A DNA stretch of 64,000 nucleotides from contig CAMEOT010000006.1 in NCBI GenBank assembly GCA_945929965.1, positions 57,898-121,897 on the forward strand. Reading direction: 5' to 3'. This DNA is from an uncultured Lachnospiraceae bacterium. Lineage in GTDB: Bacteria > Bacillota > Clostridia > Lachnospirales > Lachnospiraceae. The translations under genes and the position numbers were made by a program. The stretch's first letter is position 1, and each line of letters opens with the position of its first letter. Shown piece after piece: positions 1 to 9,250 of this stretch. The notes beneath the pieces were generated by a model that saw only the letters and a program-made list of their open reading frames with translations, did not search any database and was not told the origin of the DNA.

Positions 1-1858
1 GGGTTATCAGTCTGTTAAGGCCATTCCTTTTGATTTTCCCATCGTGGGCTATGGCAACGGTATTGTAAACACCCTGCGTATCTGGGATGCGGAGCCCGTA
101 GAGTGCTTCCAGCTGGATTCCTTTGATAAGGGTGATTACCAGAAGGCGGTAGAGCAGGAGAACCTGGCACGTAATATCGTAGAGGTTCTGTACCCCAACG
201 ACAATCATTATGCAGGTAAGGAGCTGCGCCTGAAGCAGCAGTACTTCTTCATCTCCGCATCCGTACAGGAAGCAGTTGAGAAGTACATGAGAAAGCATGA
301 CGATATCCATAAGTTCTATGAGAAGGTTACCTTCCAGCTGAACGATACCCATCCTACCGTAGCTATCGCAGAGTTGATGCGTGTGCTGATGGATGATTAT
401 TATCTGACCTGGGAGGAAGCGTGGGAGATTACAACCAAGACCTGTGCTTACACTAACCATACCATTATGGCGGAAGCATTGGAGAAATGGCCCATCGAAC
501 TGTTCTCCAGACTGCTTCCCAGAATCTACCAGATCGTAGAAGAGATCAACCGCAGATTCATCATTGACATTCAGCAGAAGTACAGCAATGTACCCGGAGT
601 GGATGTACAGGAGAAGATCCGCAAGATGGCGATCATCTATGACGGACAGGTGAAGATGGCAAATATGGCAATCGTCTCCGGCTACTCTGTCAACGGTGTG
701 GCAAGACTGCATACCGAGATCCTGGAGAAGCAGGAGCTGAAGGACTTCTATGAGATGTTCCCGGAGCGCTTCAATAATAAGACCAACGGTATCACCCAGA
801 GACGTTTCCTGCTGCATGCAAACCCGCTGTTAGCTGACTGGGTAACGGCTCATGTAGGTGACGACTGGATCACCGATCTGCCTCAGATCTCCCGCCTGAA
901 GGTATATGCGGATGACAAAAAGGCACAGCAGGAGTTCATGAACATCAAGTACCAGAACAAAGTACGTCTGGCAAAATACATTTTAGAGCACAACGGTATC
1001 GAAGTAGATCCCAGATCCATCTTCGATGTGCAGGTAAAGCGTCTGCATGAGTACAAGAGACAGCTGCTCAATATTCTGCATGTAATGCACCTGTATAATG
1101 AATTGAAGGAGCATCCGGAACTGGATTTCTACCCCAGAACCTTTATTTTTGGTGCGAAGGCAGCAGCCGGCTACCGTAATGCGAAGCTGACCATCAAGCT
1201 GATCAATTCCGTAGCGGATGTGGTAAATAACGATCCCGCTATCAACGGTAAGATCAAGGTCGTATTTATTGAGAACTACAATGTATCCAACGCAGAGATC
1301 ATCTTCGCAGCAGCAGATGTCTCTGAGCAGATCTCTACCGCAAGTAAGGAAGCATCCGGTACCGGTAACATGAAGTTCATGCTGAACGGCGCCCTGACCC
1401 TGGGAACCATGGACGGCGCTAACGTGGAGATCGTAGAAGAGGTAGGCGAGGAGAATGCATTCATCTTCGGTCTGTCCGCACAGGAAGTTATCAATTATGA
1501 GAACCATGGAGGATATGACCCCATGGAGATCTTCAACAATGATCAGGATGTCCGCAAGGTACTGATGCAGCTGATCAACGGAACCTTTGCACCGGGAGAT
1601 CCCGAGCTGTTCCGCCCGCTGTACAATTCCCTGCTGAACACCCAGTGCACTGCGAAGGCAGACACCTACTTCATCCTCAAGGACTTCAAGTCCTACGCAG
1701 AGGCACAGAAGAGAGTGGAAGCCGCTTACCGCGACGAAGACAACTGGGCTAAGAGCGCTATCCTTAATGTGGCATGCTCCGGCAAGTTCACCTCTGACAG
1801 AACTATACAGCAGTATGTGGATGAAATCTGGCACCTGGATAAAGTAGTGCTCAAATAA
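1..1858 (+). CDS. glgP: Glycogen/maltodextrin phosphorylase, 5' end outside the window
   Basis: Cytoplasmic enzyme that releases glucose-1-phosphate from alpha-1,4-glucan ends. The reading frame is open from base 2 and starts inside the conserved block around VKAIPFDFPIVGYG, so roughly the first 190-200 residues of an ~810-residue family member lie upstream; the GTG at 44 is not the start. The pyridoxal-phosphate lysine is in EASGTGNMKF (Lys codon 1373-1375), followed by the glucan phosphorylase signature GTMDGANVEI. The HEYKRQLLN block near 1047-1075 is also typical. Family assignment is secure; choice between glycogen and maltodextrin as main substrate cannot be made from sequence. The stop codon is the first base triplet of a dispersed repeat. 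Confidence 0.96.
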   Translation, partial: GYQSVKAIPFDFPIVGYGNGIVNTLRIWDAEPVECFQLDSFDKGDYQKAVEQENLARNIVEVLYPNDNHYAGKELRLKQQYFFISASVQEAVEKYMRKHDDIHKFYEKVTFQLNDTHPTVAIAELMRVLMDDYYLTWEEAWEITTKTCAYTNHTIMAEALEKWPIELFSRLLPRIYQIVEEINRRFIIDIQQKYSNVPGVDVQEKIRKMAIIYDGQVKMANMAIVSGYSVNGVARLHTEILEKQELKDFYEMFPERFNNKTNGITQRRFLLHANPLLADWVTAHVGDDWITDLPQISRLKVYADDKKAQQEFMNIKYQNKVRLAKYILEHNGIEVDPRSIFDVQVKRLHEYKRQLLNILHVMHLYNELKEHPELDFYPRTFIFGAKAAAGYRNAKLTIKLINSVADVVNNDPAINGKIKVVFIENYNVSNAEIIFAAADVSEQISTASKEASGTGNMKFMLNGALTLGTMDGANVEIVEEVGEENAFIFGLSAQEVINYENHGGYDPMEIFNNDQDVRKVLMQLINGTFAPGDPELFRPLYNSLLNTQCTAKADTYFILKDFKSYAEAQKRVEAAYRDEDNWAKSAILNVACSGKFTSDRTIQQYVDEIWHLDKVVLK

Positions 1859-2090
1859 ATTGAGAGTTAATTAAGAAATGCTATCGAATCCCCGTAGCCC
1901 GCATTGGGGCTAAGAACCGCAGACCCGCGTGTGCTTTAGCACGATTCGCTTACGGACGCAGACCGTAGCGGTACATAAGCGAGGTCAATACCCTCGCAAT
2001 GCGTCCCTTGGGACGCTATGGTACCGACGGCTGCTTAGAGTCTGCTTGTCCTTACCCCAACTGCAGGCTACTGGTTTCCACTAAAAAAGC
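1856..2090. repeat. Dispersed intergenic repeat, long copy (A)
   Basis: The first 39 bases (1856-1894, beginning with the glgP stop codon) match 63901-63940 downstream of metK with a single one-base insertion. A second shared word, GGCTACTG followed by TTTC, lies at 2066-2078 here and 63949-63960 there. Between the two shared blocks this copy has about 170 extra bases rich in hairpins, such as GCGTCCC at 2001 pairing with 2010-2016 and TCGCTTA at 1946 pairing with 1976-1982. No coding potential is seen. It may be a non-autonomous mobile element or a structured 3' element. Confidence 0.6.
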
Positions 2091-2712
2091 CTTAAACTAA
2101 TGAAAATGGTGGAAATTGAATAGAAAAAAGTTCTATAGAAGAAGCAATTCCTCTGTTTTAGATCTTTTCTGCAATTATGGAGGAAATTATTTGCTCACAA
2201 AACATTAATTCCACTATTTTCTGTTATTCAATGGATTTTAGCGGAATCAGTAAACAGAACGCCCACGGCGGATGGAATGTCATGCCGCGATGTCTGTCGG
2301 AGGGTGTTGATATTTTCTTGAAAAGTGCTGATAGACAGGGGGAAAGCGGACACGATGTCCGCGTCAGCCGATCCGCGCCATGGATGGCGCGTGTAGGCGA
2401 CCCCGTCATGATGAGAACCACTGTATCACTTTTCATTAGAAAATTCACACCCGGAGACGCGACATCAAGGCGTGATGTTCCGTTCACCGTGGGCGTTCGT
2501 GGAGTTTACGGCAACCCTACGTTACGAGCCATGCATTCAATTCATAAATGTGTCGCAAAGGACGCTCCACATTTATTTCATTGACGGCTGTCGAGTGTGT
2601 CCGTTGGACGCACGGTATAAAAATAGAACGAAATAACCTCTTGTGTGAGCAAGCTCCCAATCACGGTTCTCATTTTGCCTATGCGCGGCTCATTGCCCGC
2701 GTAACTTTCAAT
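2091..2712. other. Hairpin-rich non-coding stretch
   Basis: No convincing gene is seen between the repeat and the galactanase. Several perfect short inverted repeats follow one another: GCGGACA at 2346-2352 with 2356-2362, GCGCCAT at 2375-2381 with 2384-2390, ACATCA at 2462-2467 with 2473-2478, and AAATGTG at 2546-2552 with 2568-2574. A 135-codon open frame on the plus strand (2177-2584) crosses these hairpins, has no ribosome site or recognisable composition and is not called. The stretch could be a structured RNA or decayed repeat elements. Confidence 0.45.
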
Positions 2713-4767
2713 TTAATCTCCGACACGATTCAGTGTCACATCATCCAAAGTTCCCCAACTATTCATATTACACTTATACCTTACTCCAATAGTCAGGGTG
2801 CCGTCGGTGACTTTGATTCCGGAGATAGTGGGATTCTGCCAGTCGGCATAGGTGGTGAGCATAAAGGGATCCGCCAGCACCATGTCATCTACGATTGAAT
2901 ACAACTCCATGGAAGCATCCGCAGACAAATCCCCGCCCTGTGAGAAAGCGGACAGCTCATAAGTACCCGGTTCCAAATCGGTGAAGCTCTGCGCAATGGA
3001 GAATTCCATATCGGAAGCTCCGGACCAGAAATGGAACGCTACTTCACCGCTGTGGGCATCCGCAGCCTTCACCTGATAGTCGGTGGGATCTGCATCCCCT
3101 GCGTAGGTTACTGTCCACATGGAGGTATCGGCATCTTCGAAGCTGGGATTCTGCACGTAATTCACCCGTTCTACCGTTACGGTAGCGGTAACCTCGCTGC
3201 CGTCATCCAGAGATCCTGTAACTGTGAAAGTACCCCCAATCTCAGTATCGATTGCAGCCACATCATCTGCATTCCAGGTAACGGAAACCTGCTCTTTGGA
3301 ACGATCATTATAGATGACACTTACTGTCTCCGGAAGCTCTGCTTCTGCACCGAGATTGCAGGATACCTCTACCGCGGGAACACTCTCTACTGTCAGGGGT
3401 GCCGTAGCACCGTATTTCAGATACTTAAAGACATTCAGAGAAGCCAGAGGATGTCCGGTGAAATCAAACATTGCCTGATTATCCCAGGAGCATCCGCCGT
3501 AATACTGTCCGGCATCTTTGGGATCGTAATCGGAAGCGTAGCTGCTTGCCCAACCACTGCCGTATTTTTCCCAGATAGCGGAATTGTCAGCATCTGCAGG
3601 ACCTACCGGGATCCAGGTGCCTTCCCAGTAGAAGATACCTTCAGCACCGGCTTCATTGGCTGCCGCACAGACATCCCTTACTTCATTTGCCTGTCCCTGC
3701 ACACTGGCGGAATAGCCTTCTGCAAGATCGCCTGTTCCCTCCACACTGTTGGAGGATCCATCGCCGTCTTCTGCGGTATAGCAATAAGCATTTTCAGCGA
3801 CATATACCTTTTTGTCATAAGTATCCCGGATATGGATAATTGCATTTTTTAGATCATCCATGGTCCCATGCCAGTAGGGATAGAAGGAGAGCCCAACAAT
3901 ATCGTAATCAATCTCTTTCACCTGCAGACCGGTCAGCAATGTATCCAGCTTCTTCATATCATCGATATTTGTATAGTGTACAGCTATGAGTATATCTTTG
4001 CCGGAATCCGCTGCTGCTTCCCGGACAGCCTTGCTGCCGGCGGTCAGAAGCTTTCTCACATTTGCCACATCCGTTTCACCGGACATACCATTGTTGATCT
4101 CATTTCCAATCTGTACCATGCCCACATTGACGCCGGCTTCCAGAATCTGAGTGAGACTGTCCAGTGTGTAGTTGTAGAGAGCATCCGCTTTTTCTTCAAT
4201 ATTCATGCCTTGCCATGCCTTGGGAACGAATTGCTTCTTCGGATCCGCCCAAAAATCGGAATAATGGAAATCGATGCAGACCTTCATGCCATACTGCGTA
4301 GCACGCTGACCCAGGGCAATTGCGGTTGCTACGTCGTTGTTACCGCCGCCGTAACCGTCACCGTTCTCATCATAGGGATCATTCCAGACACGGAGACGGA
4401 TATAGTTCACACCGGCCTGTGCCAGCGTCATAAATACATCCTGTTCTTCCCCGTCGAAATTATAATATTTCACGCCGCTGTTCTCCAGAGCCAGTACTGC
4501 AGAGGCGTCCATGCCCCGGTAAAAATCATCGGAAATGCCGTCGACCGGCTCCACATAGATGGTAGATTCCTCAGGTCCATCCGGCATGGGAAACGCAGTG
4601 ATATCGGTGACACCTGTCGAAGACGCACTCGCGGATTCGACTATGGTATCTGTGGTACCGTTGCCCTGACTCTGATCACCGCAGCCAGACAGACTGCCCA
4701 TGATCAGTCCTGCGCTGAGACATAGAGCCAACAGGCGTGTGTGTGAACGCTTTGTAAAATGATGCAT
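2713..4767 (-). CDS. Secreted GH53 endo-beta-1,4-galactanase lipoprotein with Ig-like and C-terminal binding domain
   Basis: Cleaves beta-1,4-galactan side chains of pectin or arabinogalactan outside the cell. The start at 4767 has GGGAGG nearby and gives a lipoprotein signal (LIMGSLSGCG). The GH53 domain covers about residues 60-440; the acid/base Glu is in GNEIN (E223) and the nucleophile in VAENAY (E325). A bacterial Ig-like domain follows (about 470-540), and the last ~140 residues, opening with YVQNPSFED, resemble galactan-binding CBM61-type modules. An upstream in-frame ATG at 4872 adds 35 residues with no ribosome site and would spoil the signal peptide. Expected role is feeding galacto-oligosaccharides to an uptake system; none is adjacent. 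Confidence 0.9.
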   Translation of the reverse strand: MHHFTKRSHTRLLALCLSAGLIMGSLSGCGDQSQGNGTTDTIVESASASSTGVTDITAFPMPDGPEESTIYVEPVDGISDDFYRGMDASAVLALENSGVKYYNFDGEEQDVFMTLAQAGVNYIRLRVWNDPYDENGDGYGGGNNDVATAIALGQRATQYGMKVCIDFHYSDFWADPKKQFVPKAWQGMNIEEKADALYNYTLDSLTQILEAGVNVGMVQIGNEINNGMSGETDVANVRKLLTAGSKAVREAAADSGKDILIAVHYTNIDDMKKLDTLLTGLQVKEIDYDIVGLSFYPYWHGTMDDLKNAIIHIRDTYDKKVYVAENAYCYTAEDGDGSSNSVEGTGDLAEGYSASVQGQANEVRDVCAAANEAGAEGIFYWEGTWIPVGPADADNSAIWEKYGSGWASSYASDYDPKDAGQYYGGCSWDNQAMFDFTGHPLASLNVFKYLKYGATAPLTVESVPAVEVSCNLGAEAELPETVSVIYNDRSKEQVSVTWNADDVAAIDTEIGGTFTVTGSLDDGSEVTATVTVERVNYVQNPSFEDADTSMWTVTYAGDADPTDYQVKAADAHSGEVAFHFWSGASDMEFSIAQSFTDLEPGTYELSAFSQGGDLSADASMELYSIVDDMVLADPFMLTTYADWQNPTISGIKVTDGTLTIGVRYKCNMNSWGTLDDVTLNRVGD

Positions 4768-4793
4768 AAGTAATCCTCCCGTGAAACTATAGC

Positions 4794-4822
4794 TGCACAA
4801 CCGATTGCGCACATATATTATA
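4794..4822 (-). promoter_or_regulatory. Putative -10 box and LacI-type operator of the galactanase gene
   Basis: Read on the minus strand, TATAAT (4822-4817) is followed at once by an imperfect palindrome at 4811-4794 whose centre is AATCGGTT, the LacI-family core. Seven of nine half-site positions are symmetric. It would overlap the transcription start and so act as a repressor site. The flanks differ from the operators near 28.66 and 30.2 kb, so a different LacI-family protein is likely. No good -35 was found. Confidence 0.4.
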
Positions 4823-4973
4823 ACACAGTATAGTGAAAATGAGACAAAAATGTAATAAAAACTGCGCAACAAAATAAAAGAAATATTGTGCAGAAAGAGC
4901 AGCGGTGCTGTATGCGCGGCTGCTCTTAAAATTATGCATGAATATGGATTTACGGTGTACCAGGACTGGAATC

Positions 4974-5273
4974 CTATACAAACAACTCAATCAAAAATAC
5001 CAGCACACAACAGATCACGGATACCGGGAACAGCCCGGCACCGAGCCATGCGGCGATGATTCCGGCGATCAATGCCACCAGTCCGGAGATGGGAGTCTGG
5101 GTAGCATGGATGATGGCCGGGAAGGTCATGACAGCCAGTGTCACATAAGGTACATAGTACAAAAAGGACTGAATAAACTGATTCTTAATGGGCTTGCGGA
5201 TCAGTGTCAGGGGTAAGACACGGATCGTATAGGAGACGGCTGCCATAACGGCAATATAGATATAATTATTCAT
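4974..5273 (-). CDS. azlD: AzlD-type branched-chain amino acid export subunit
   Basis: Small integral membrane protein (99 residues, about four hydrophobic segments) that with AzlC forms a branched-chain amino acid efflux pump. The typical AzlD block RVLPLTLIRKPIKN follows the first segment. Its ATG overlaps the azlC stop by 4 bases (ATGA), so the two are translationally coupled, which strongly supports the pairing. Length is normal for the family. Confidence 0.9.
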   Translation of the reverse strand: MNNYIYIAVMAAVSYTIRVLPLTLIRKPIKNQFIQSFLYYVPYVTLAVMTFPAIIHATQTPISGLVALIAGIIAAWLGAGLFPVSVICCVLVFLIELFV

Positions 5274-6076
5274 TTGTCAGAGTCTCCTTTCCGGGTACAT
5301 TCCACTGAATTATCAGCAACTGATACCCTTTCACTTCCCTGATCTGTCGGTCTGTCAACCATTTCATCCGCCTGTTTTACCGGGAACAGGATCGCTGCGG
5401 CACCGGAGATGATCACGGTTAACAGGATGGTTCTCGTACCTTCCGATAGAGAAGAAATCCCGGGCAGGTAGTTGCAGGCAAAACTCAGCGCGAAGCTGAT
5501 GGCTACCAGTGCTGCCACGATTTTACTTTTTCTGGCAGGGGGAATAATGATCGCTAAGAACATGCCATACAAAGCAACGCTCAGCGCACTGACCGCACGT
5601 AAGGGAAGCGCATTTCCGGCGATGATGCCGCAGGCAGTTCCGCCCGCCCACGCCGGAGCGGCTAACAGGATCGCACCGTAGGTATAGTACGGATTCAGAA
5701 TGCCGGGCCGGGCAATGGTGATGCCGAACAGCTCGTCCGTCACATCATAAGCAATGATCAGACGGTGGAAAAAAGGAGTTCCGGGGGAGAACTTCTGCGC
5801 CAGTGCACAGCTCATGAGCAGATATCTGGCATTCGCGATCAGCGTAATGATCGCCACCTCCAGATAGGTTGCCTGAGCAGCCACCAGGGTAAAGGCTGCA
5901 TACTCTCCGGCAGAAGCATTATTCAGAAGACTGGCAATGAATCCCTGCAAGGGAGTGAAACCTGCATGTCTTGCAGCAATTCCCAGGGAGAAGGATACAG
6001 CGAAATATCCCAGCGCGATGGGAAAACCATCCCGCATGCCGTCGCAGAATATTTTCCTACTGAATTTATCATCCAT
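5270..6076 (-). CDS. azlC: AzlC family branched-chain amino acid exporter
   Basis: Inner membrane protein of about 268 residues and the larger partner of AzlD. Family features are GMRDGFPIALGYFAVSFSLG near the N-terminus, an NASAGEYAAF segment, and YDVTDELFGI in the middle. I place the start at 6076 because ATGAGGA lies about 9 bases upstream; in-frame ATGs at 6091 and 6139 have weaker sites and would only add a polar, non-conserved leader. The last ~30 residues form a hydrophilic tail longer than usual. It is the first gene of a two-gene operon with azlD. Confidence 0.9.
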   Translation of the reverse strand: MDDKFSRKIFCDGMRDGFPIALGYFAVSFSLGIAARHAGFTPLQGFIASLLNNASAGEYAAFTLVAAQATYLEVAIITLIANARYLLMSCALAQKFSPGTPFFHRLIIAYDVTDELFGITIARPGILNPYYTYGAILLAAPAWAGGTACGIIAGNALPLRAVSALSVALYGMFLAIIIPPARKSKIVAALVAISFALSFACNYLPGISSLSEGTRTILLTVIISGAAAILFPVKQADEMVDRPTDQGSERVSVADNSVECTRKGDSDK

Positions 6077-6228
6077 AATTATAATCCTCATCTTTCTGTA
6101 AGGCGCCTTTGGGCGCACCTGCTCTATTATAGCGCACATCCGGATCGGAGAAAAGGAGTAAAATTAATGTATATCGCTACATTTTTCACATAAATATAGG
6201 ATAAATAAGTATTCGCGGTGGATCGTGT

Positions 6229-6657
6229 ATGAAAATCAAGAGAAAACGGTGGAAAAATGTGGCGGCTGCAATGCTTTTGCTGTGTGTGGTGCTGACCGGA
6301 TGCGGGATGTCCGGGGAAGGGAACATCAAACTGCGTGATCTGGATTTTACAGTGCTCAGTGAAGAAAAGATTCCGGAAGAATTAAAAACTGTGATTGCGG
6401 AAAAGGGAAGCGAACCTTTTCGACTGACATATAGCGATAATCAGAATCTCTATATCAGCATCGGTTACGGGGAACAGAAGACCGGCGGTTACAGCATCGC
6501 AGTGGACGAATTATACCTGACGGACGATGCTGTTCATGTCAGCACAAGCCTCTTAGGTCCCGATATCACCGGACAAAAAAGCGGCGCAGGGAAACCCACT
6601 ACGCCGTATATTGTGATAAAAACAGAACTTTTGGATAAAACAGTGATCTATGACTGA
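6229..6657 (+). CDS. Lipoprotein with PrcB-like C-terminal domain
   Basis: 142-residue predicted lipoprotein with lipobox LTGCG (Cys about 25) after a basic, hydrophobic leader. Residues about 75-140 (QKTGGYSIAVDELYL, then PYIVIKTELL) resemble the PrcB_C domain, first named for a subunit of a treponemal surface protease complex and common in Firmicutes lipoproteins of unknown role. It is a single gene convergent with the PnuC gene 12 bases downstream. The domain call is by resemblance only; function is not known. Confidence 0.65.
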   Translation: MKIKRKRWKNVAAAMLLLCVVLTGCGMSGEGNIKLRDLDFTVLSEEKIPEELKTVIAEKGSEPFRLTYSDNQNLYISIGYGEQKTGGYSIAVDELYLTDDAVHVSTSLLGPDITGQKSGAGKPTTPYIVIKTELLDKTVIYD

Positions 6658-6669
6658 CCGGTTTAAAGA

Positions 6670-7353
6670 CTACAGATCCATCAGGATCTCCCGGCGTTTC
6701 CAGCTGATAAATCCGTACATATCATTGAAGAAGAAAATAGTGAAATTCACCACCACGGGAATATATGCCGGATTTTCCAGAGAGGCCAGTGTCCACAGAA
6801 CAATGAGCACGAGGTCATTGGCGGCATACCCAAGTGCATAATAAGAGGAGCGCAGCATGGTAAGTGCTGCAGCCAGGAAACTGGTAACCACGGAGATGGT
6901 ACTGAATACAATGTTAGGTGTATCCAGTGCATCCAGAATCAGATAAAATACAAATGTGACAACGACACTGGCACCTCCCACATACAGTAACTGCGTGCGG
7001 TGTAGAATCTGAATCTCCACTTCGTTGCCGTCGCTCCCGGAAGGATGCCGCAGCCAGGTAATGGCAGACCATACAGCCATAGGCAGTGCCATACCGAGAT
7101 AAGTGATCATTTCTCCCCAGTACCGGAAACGATAGGAAATGATGCCGTACAGGATACTGAACACGATCATCAGAATCTGTGCCCATACATTGCCTTTGGC
7201 TGCAAAAATCAGAGAAGTCACGCCGACCAGAGCTGCCACTAATGTCAGCAGATCAAAATTGGAAGAAAACAGATTGGAAACTATCACGATAGAAAGGGAT
7301 ATGATCCACAGGATCCATTCCTTTTTTGTCATATTTTTTAATGGGTTATTCAA
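6670..7353 (-). CDS. pnuC: PnuC family nicotinamide riboside-type transporter
   Basis: Membrane protein (227 residues, about seven hydrophobic segments) of the PnuC vitamin-precursor uptake family. Diagnostic features are FAAKGNVWAQILMIVFSILY, RYWGEMITYLGMALPM and the C-terminal DMYGFISWKRRE motif. The start appears to be TTG at 7353 with AGGAGG seven bases before it; an ATG at 7329 would lose eight residues. PnuC is the usual substrate-binding and facilitator unit for nicotinamide riboside, but relatives carry thiamin or riboflavin, and no salvage kinase or riboswitch is nearby to decide. Confidence 0.88.
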   Translation of the reverse strand: MNNPLKNMTKKEWILWIISLSIVIVSNLFSSNFDLLTLVAALVGVTSLIFAAKGNVWAQILMIVFSILYGIISYRFRYWGEMITYLGMALPMAVWSAITWLRHPSGSDGNEVEIQILHRTQLLYVGGASVVVTFVFYLILDALDTPNIVFSTISVVTSFLAAALTMLRSSYYALGYAANDLVLIVLWTLASLENPAYIPVVVNFTIFFFNDMYGFISWKRREILMDL

Positions 7354-7380
7354 TATTATATCCTCCTGAAAATTTATTCA

Positions 7381-8322
7381 TCAATCATTGCTCATAAGGA
7401 CATTTTCAGGATCGAGGCTCGGAGCATTGCACTTCGTAATCCCACGGAGATAATTACAAAAGGTAGCGGCTGCCCGGCTCTGGCTGCGGCTTTTATCCCA
7501 CAGCATTTTCACCTCGCGGGAAGGAAGCGGTACATTTAAGGTCAGGGCAACGAGACTGCCGTTTTCAAAAAAAGGAGTCGCTAACGGTTCCGGTACAAAT
7601 CCGACGCCCAGATTGTTCTGGAGCAGTGGGATGACCAGATCTGCGGTAGCTACTTCCATGGCAGGTTCGTAGTCCAGATGCTGTTCGATAAATACTTTCC
7701 GGTAATATTCATAACTGGCGGTTCCATACCCAAGACCGATGATAGAATGGAGACGGAACTCCTTCAGAGTCATGGGATGGTCGGACAATGCAGCGTAGTC
7801 GGAACCGCCTGCGGGAACTTCCCGGAAAGTCATCAGATCTTCACATTCCATGGTATCCCTGATCTCGAACGGCGTGGTTACCACAGCGAGATCCAGACGA
7901 CCGTTAGCCAGGGCCTTCAGAATCTCAGGCGTTGCGTTGTTCTGGATTCTTATTTTAATATCCGGGTAAGTGCGCTGAAAATCATGCAGGTTCCTAAGCA
8001 GAAATAAATGCAGGGCAGTCTCGGTGACGCCAAGCTCGATGGTCCCGGTGCAGATGTCTTTCTCCCGGCGCAGTTCAGCCTCCGCATCCAGCAGATGCTG
8101 GCAGGCGATCGCTACATGGGCGTAGAGTCTTCTGCCTTCCTCGGTAAGCTTCAGTCCCCGGGGTTCCCGGAGAAAAAGACGGCAGTCCAGCTGATCCTCC
8201 AGGATATGTATGATCCGGGTGACATTGGGCTGGCTGCTCTTTAATACCATAGCGGCCTTTGTAATATTTTCATATTTGGCAACGTAATAAAAGATTCTGT
8301 AGTATTCAAAACTGATATCCAT
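7381..8322 (-). CDS. LysR family transcriptional regulator
   Basis: 313-residue regulator with an N-terminal winged helix-turn-helix (YYVAKYENITKAAMVLKSSQPNVTRIIHILED, residues about 12-43, split here as one continuous helix pair) and a periplasmic-binding-type effector domain from about residue 90. It is divergent from the YoaK-like gene across about 100 bases, the usual layout for a LysR protein and its target, so it may control 8424-9218 and itself. The ligand is not predictable. Confidence 0.9.
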   Translation of the reverse strand: MDISFEYYRIFYYVAKYENITKAAMVLKSSQPNVTRIIHILEDQLDCRLFLREPRGLKLTEEGRRLYAHVAIACQHLLDAEAELRREKDICTGTIELGVTETALHLFLLRNLHDFQRTYPDIKIRIQNNATPEILKALANGRLDLAVVTTPFEIRDTMECEDLMTFREVPAGGSDYAALSDHPMTLKEFRLHSIIGLGYGTASYEYYRKVFIEQHLDYEPAMEVATADLVIPLLQNNLGVGFVPEPLATPFFENGSLVALTLNVPLPSREVKMLWDKSRSQSRAAATFCNYLRGITKCNAPSLDPENVLMSND

Positions 8323-8357
8323 ATAAAAATAATATGCCTCACATATAAACTATATAT

Positions 8358-8386
8358 TTTTACTATTCATCAGGATATAGTATAAT
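8358..8386 (+). promoter_or_regulatory. Probable sigma-A promoter of the YoaK-like gene
   Basis: A perfect TATAAT at 8381-8386 lies about 38 bases before the start codon. The matching -35 at 8358 (TTTTAC) is weak, which would suit activation by the divergent LysR protein. Confidence 0.45.
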
Positions 8387-8423
8387 ACGCGGTTGAAAAA
8401 AAGTAAACAGAGGAGAAAAGGTT

Positions 8424-9218
8424 ATGCAACGTAAAATACGCGGACAGATGTCTGAGTCTTTTCTGATCGCCGGGATCTTGTCAATCTCCGGTGGTCTGCA
8501 GGATGCTTATACCTATATGTATCGGGGAAAGGTATTTGCCAACGCGCAGACCGGCAATATTGTATTACTCAGTCAGAATCTGGTAGACCGGAACTGGCAG
8601 GCGGCACTTCGTTATTTTTCTCCGTTACTGTTTTTTGCACTGGGTGTGGCAATGGCGGAATGCATCCGCATGAAATACCAGAAGGCACAGAAAATCCACT
8701 GGAGGCAGCTGGTGCTTGTAACGGAAATAGTTTTATTATTTGCAGTCGGATTCTTCCCGAATGAGATGGATCTGCTGGCCAATGCCATGGTTTCTTTCGC
8801 CTGCGCTATGCAGGTACAGGCGTTCCGCAAGGTGAACGGTTATGCTTTTGCCAGTACTATGTGCATCGGCAATCTGCGCAGCGGCATGGAATCCCTGTGC
8901 GCTTACGGAAAAACGAAAGATAAAAAGGTATTGCAAAAATCCGGTTATTATTTCGGAATCATCCTCTTGTTCGCCATCGGTGCGGCACTGGGAGGACATA
9001 TGATCAAATACATAGGAGCGAAGACCATCTGGATCTCCTGTCTGATTTTACTGATCAGCTTCTTATGTATGTTCATTAAAGAAGAAAAAGAAGAGCATCC
9101 CGAGATCATGGAAGAAGAGCAGGAGATCCGGGATAATCTGAAAAACATCCGCAAAGAAGCAAAAGATGTGGAGCATATTTTGGAGGATGACTTCCGTTCC
9201 CAGATCGAGAAAAAATAA
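8424..9218 (+). CDS. YoaK/DUF1275 family membrane protein
   Basis: 264-residue integral membrane protein of the DUF1275 family, function unknown. The family opening motif GGLQDAYTYMYRGKVFANAQTGN is present in shortened form here (GGLQDAYTY at about 23, FANAQTGN at about 36), followed by about six hydrophobic segments and ACAMQVQAFRKVNGYAF in the middle. The C-terminal 40 residues are highly charged and predicted coiled, an extension beyond the basic family. Start supported by AGGAG. A LysR gene is divergent to it. Confidence 0.85.
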   Translation: MQRKIRGQMSESFLIAGILSISGGLQDAYTYMYRGKVFANAQTGNIVLLSQNLVDRNWQAALRYFSPLLFFALGVAMAECIRMKYQKAQKIHWRQLVLVTEIVLLFAVGFFPNEMDLLANAMVSFACAMQVQAFRKVNGYAFASTMCIGNLRSGMESLCAYGKTKDKKVLQKSGYYFGIILLFAIGAALGGHMIKYIGAKTIWISCLILLISFLCMFIKEEKEEHPEIMEEEQEIRDNLKNIRKEAKDVEHILEDDFRSQIEKK

Positions 9219-9250
9219 CTTAAAAACTGGCGAAAAAAGACACCTTATAG

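Noticed and set aside
983..1834. Long antisense open frame opposite glgP
   Set aside because: It mirrors a well-conserved coding region, has no ribosome site and a composition rich in Cys, His and Leu typical of an opposite-strand shadow.
2177..2584. 135-codon frame in the non-coding region after glgP
   Set aside because: It runs through several perfect hairpins, has no recognisable domain, and overlaps other unrelated frames.
3031..4725. Two long plus-strand frames opposite the galactanase
   Set aside because: Antisense to a convincing GH53 gene with intact catalytic motifs; compositions are shadow-like.
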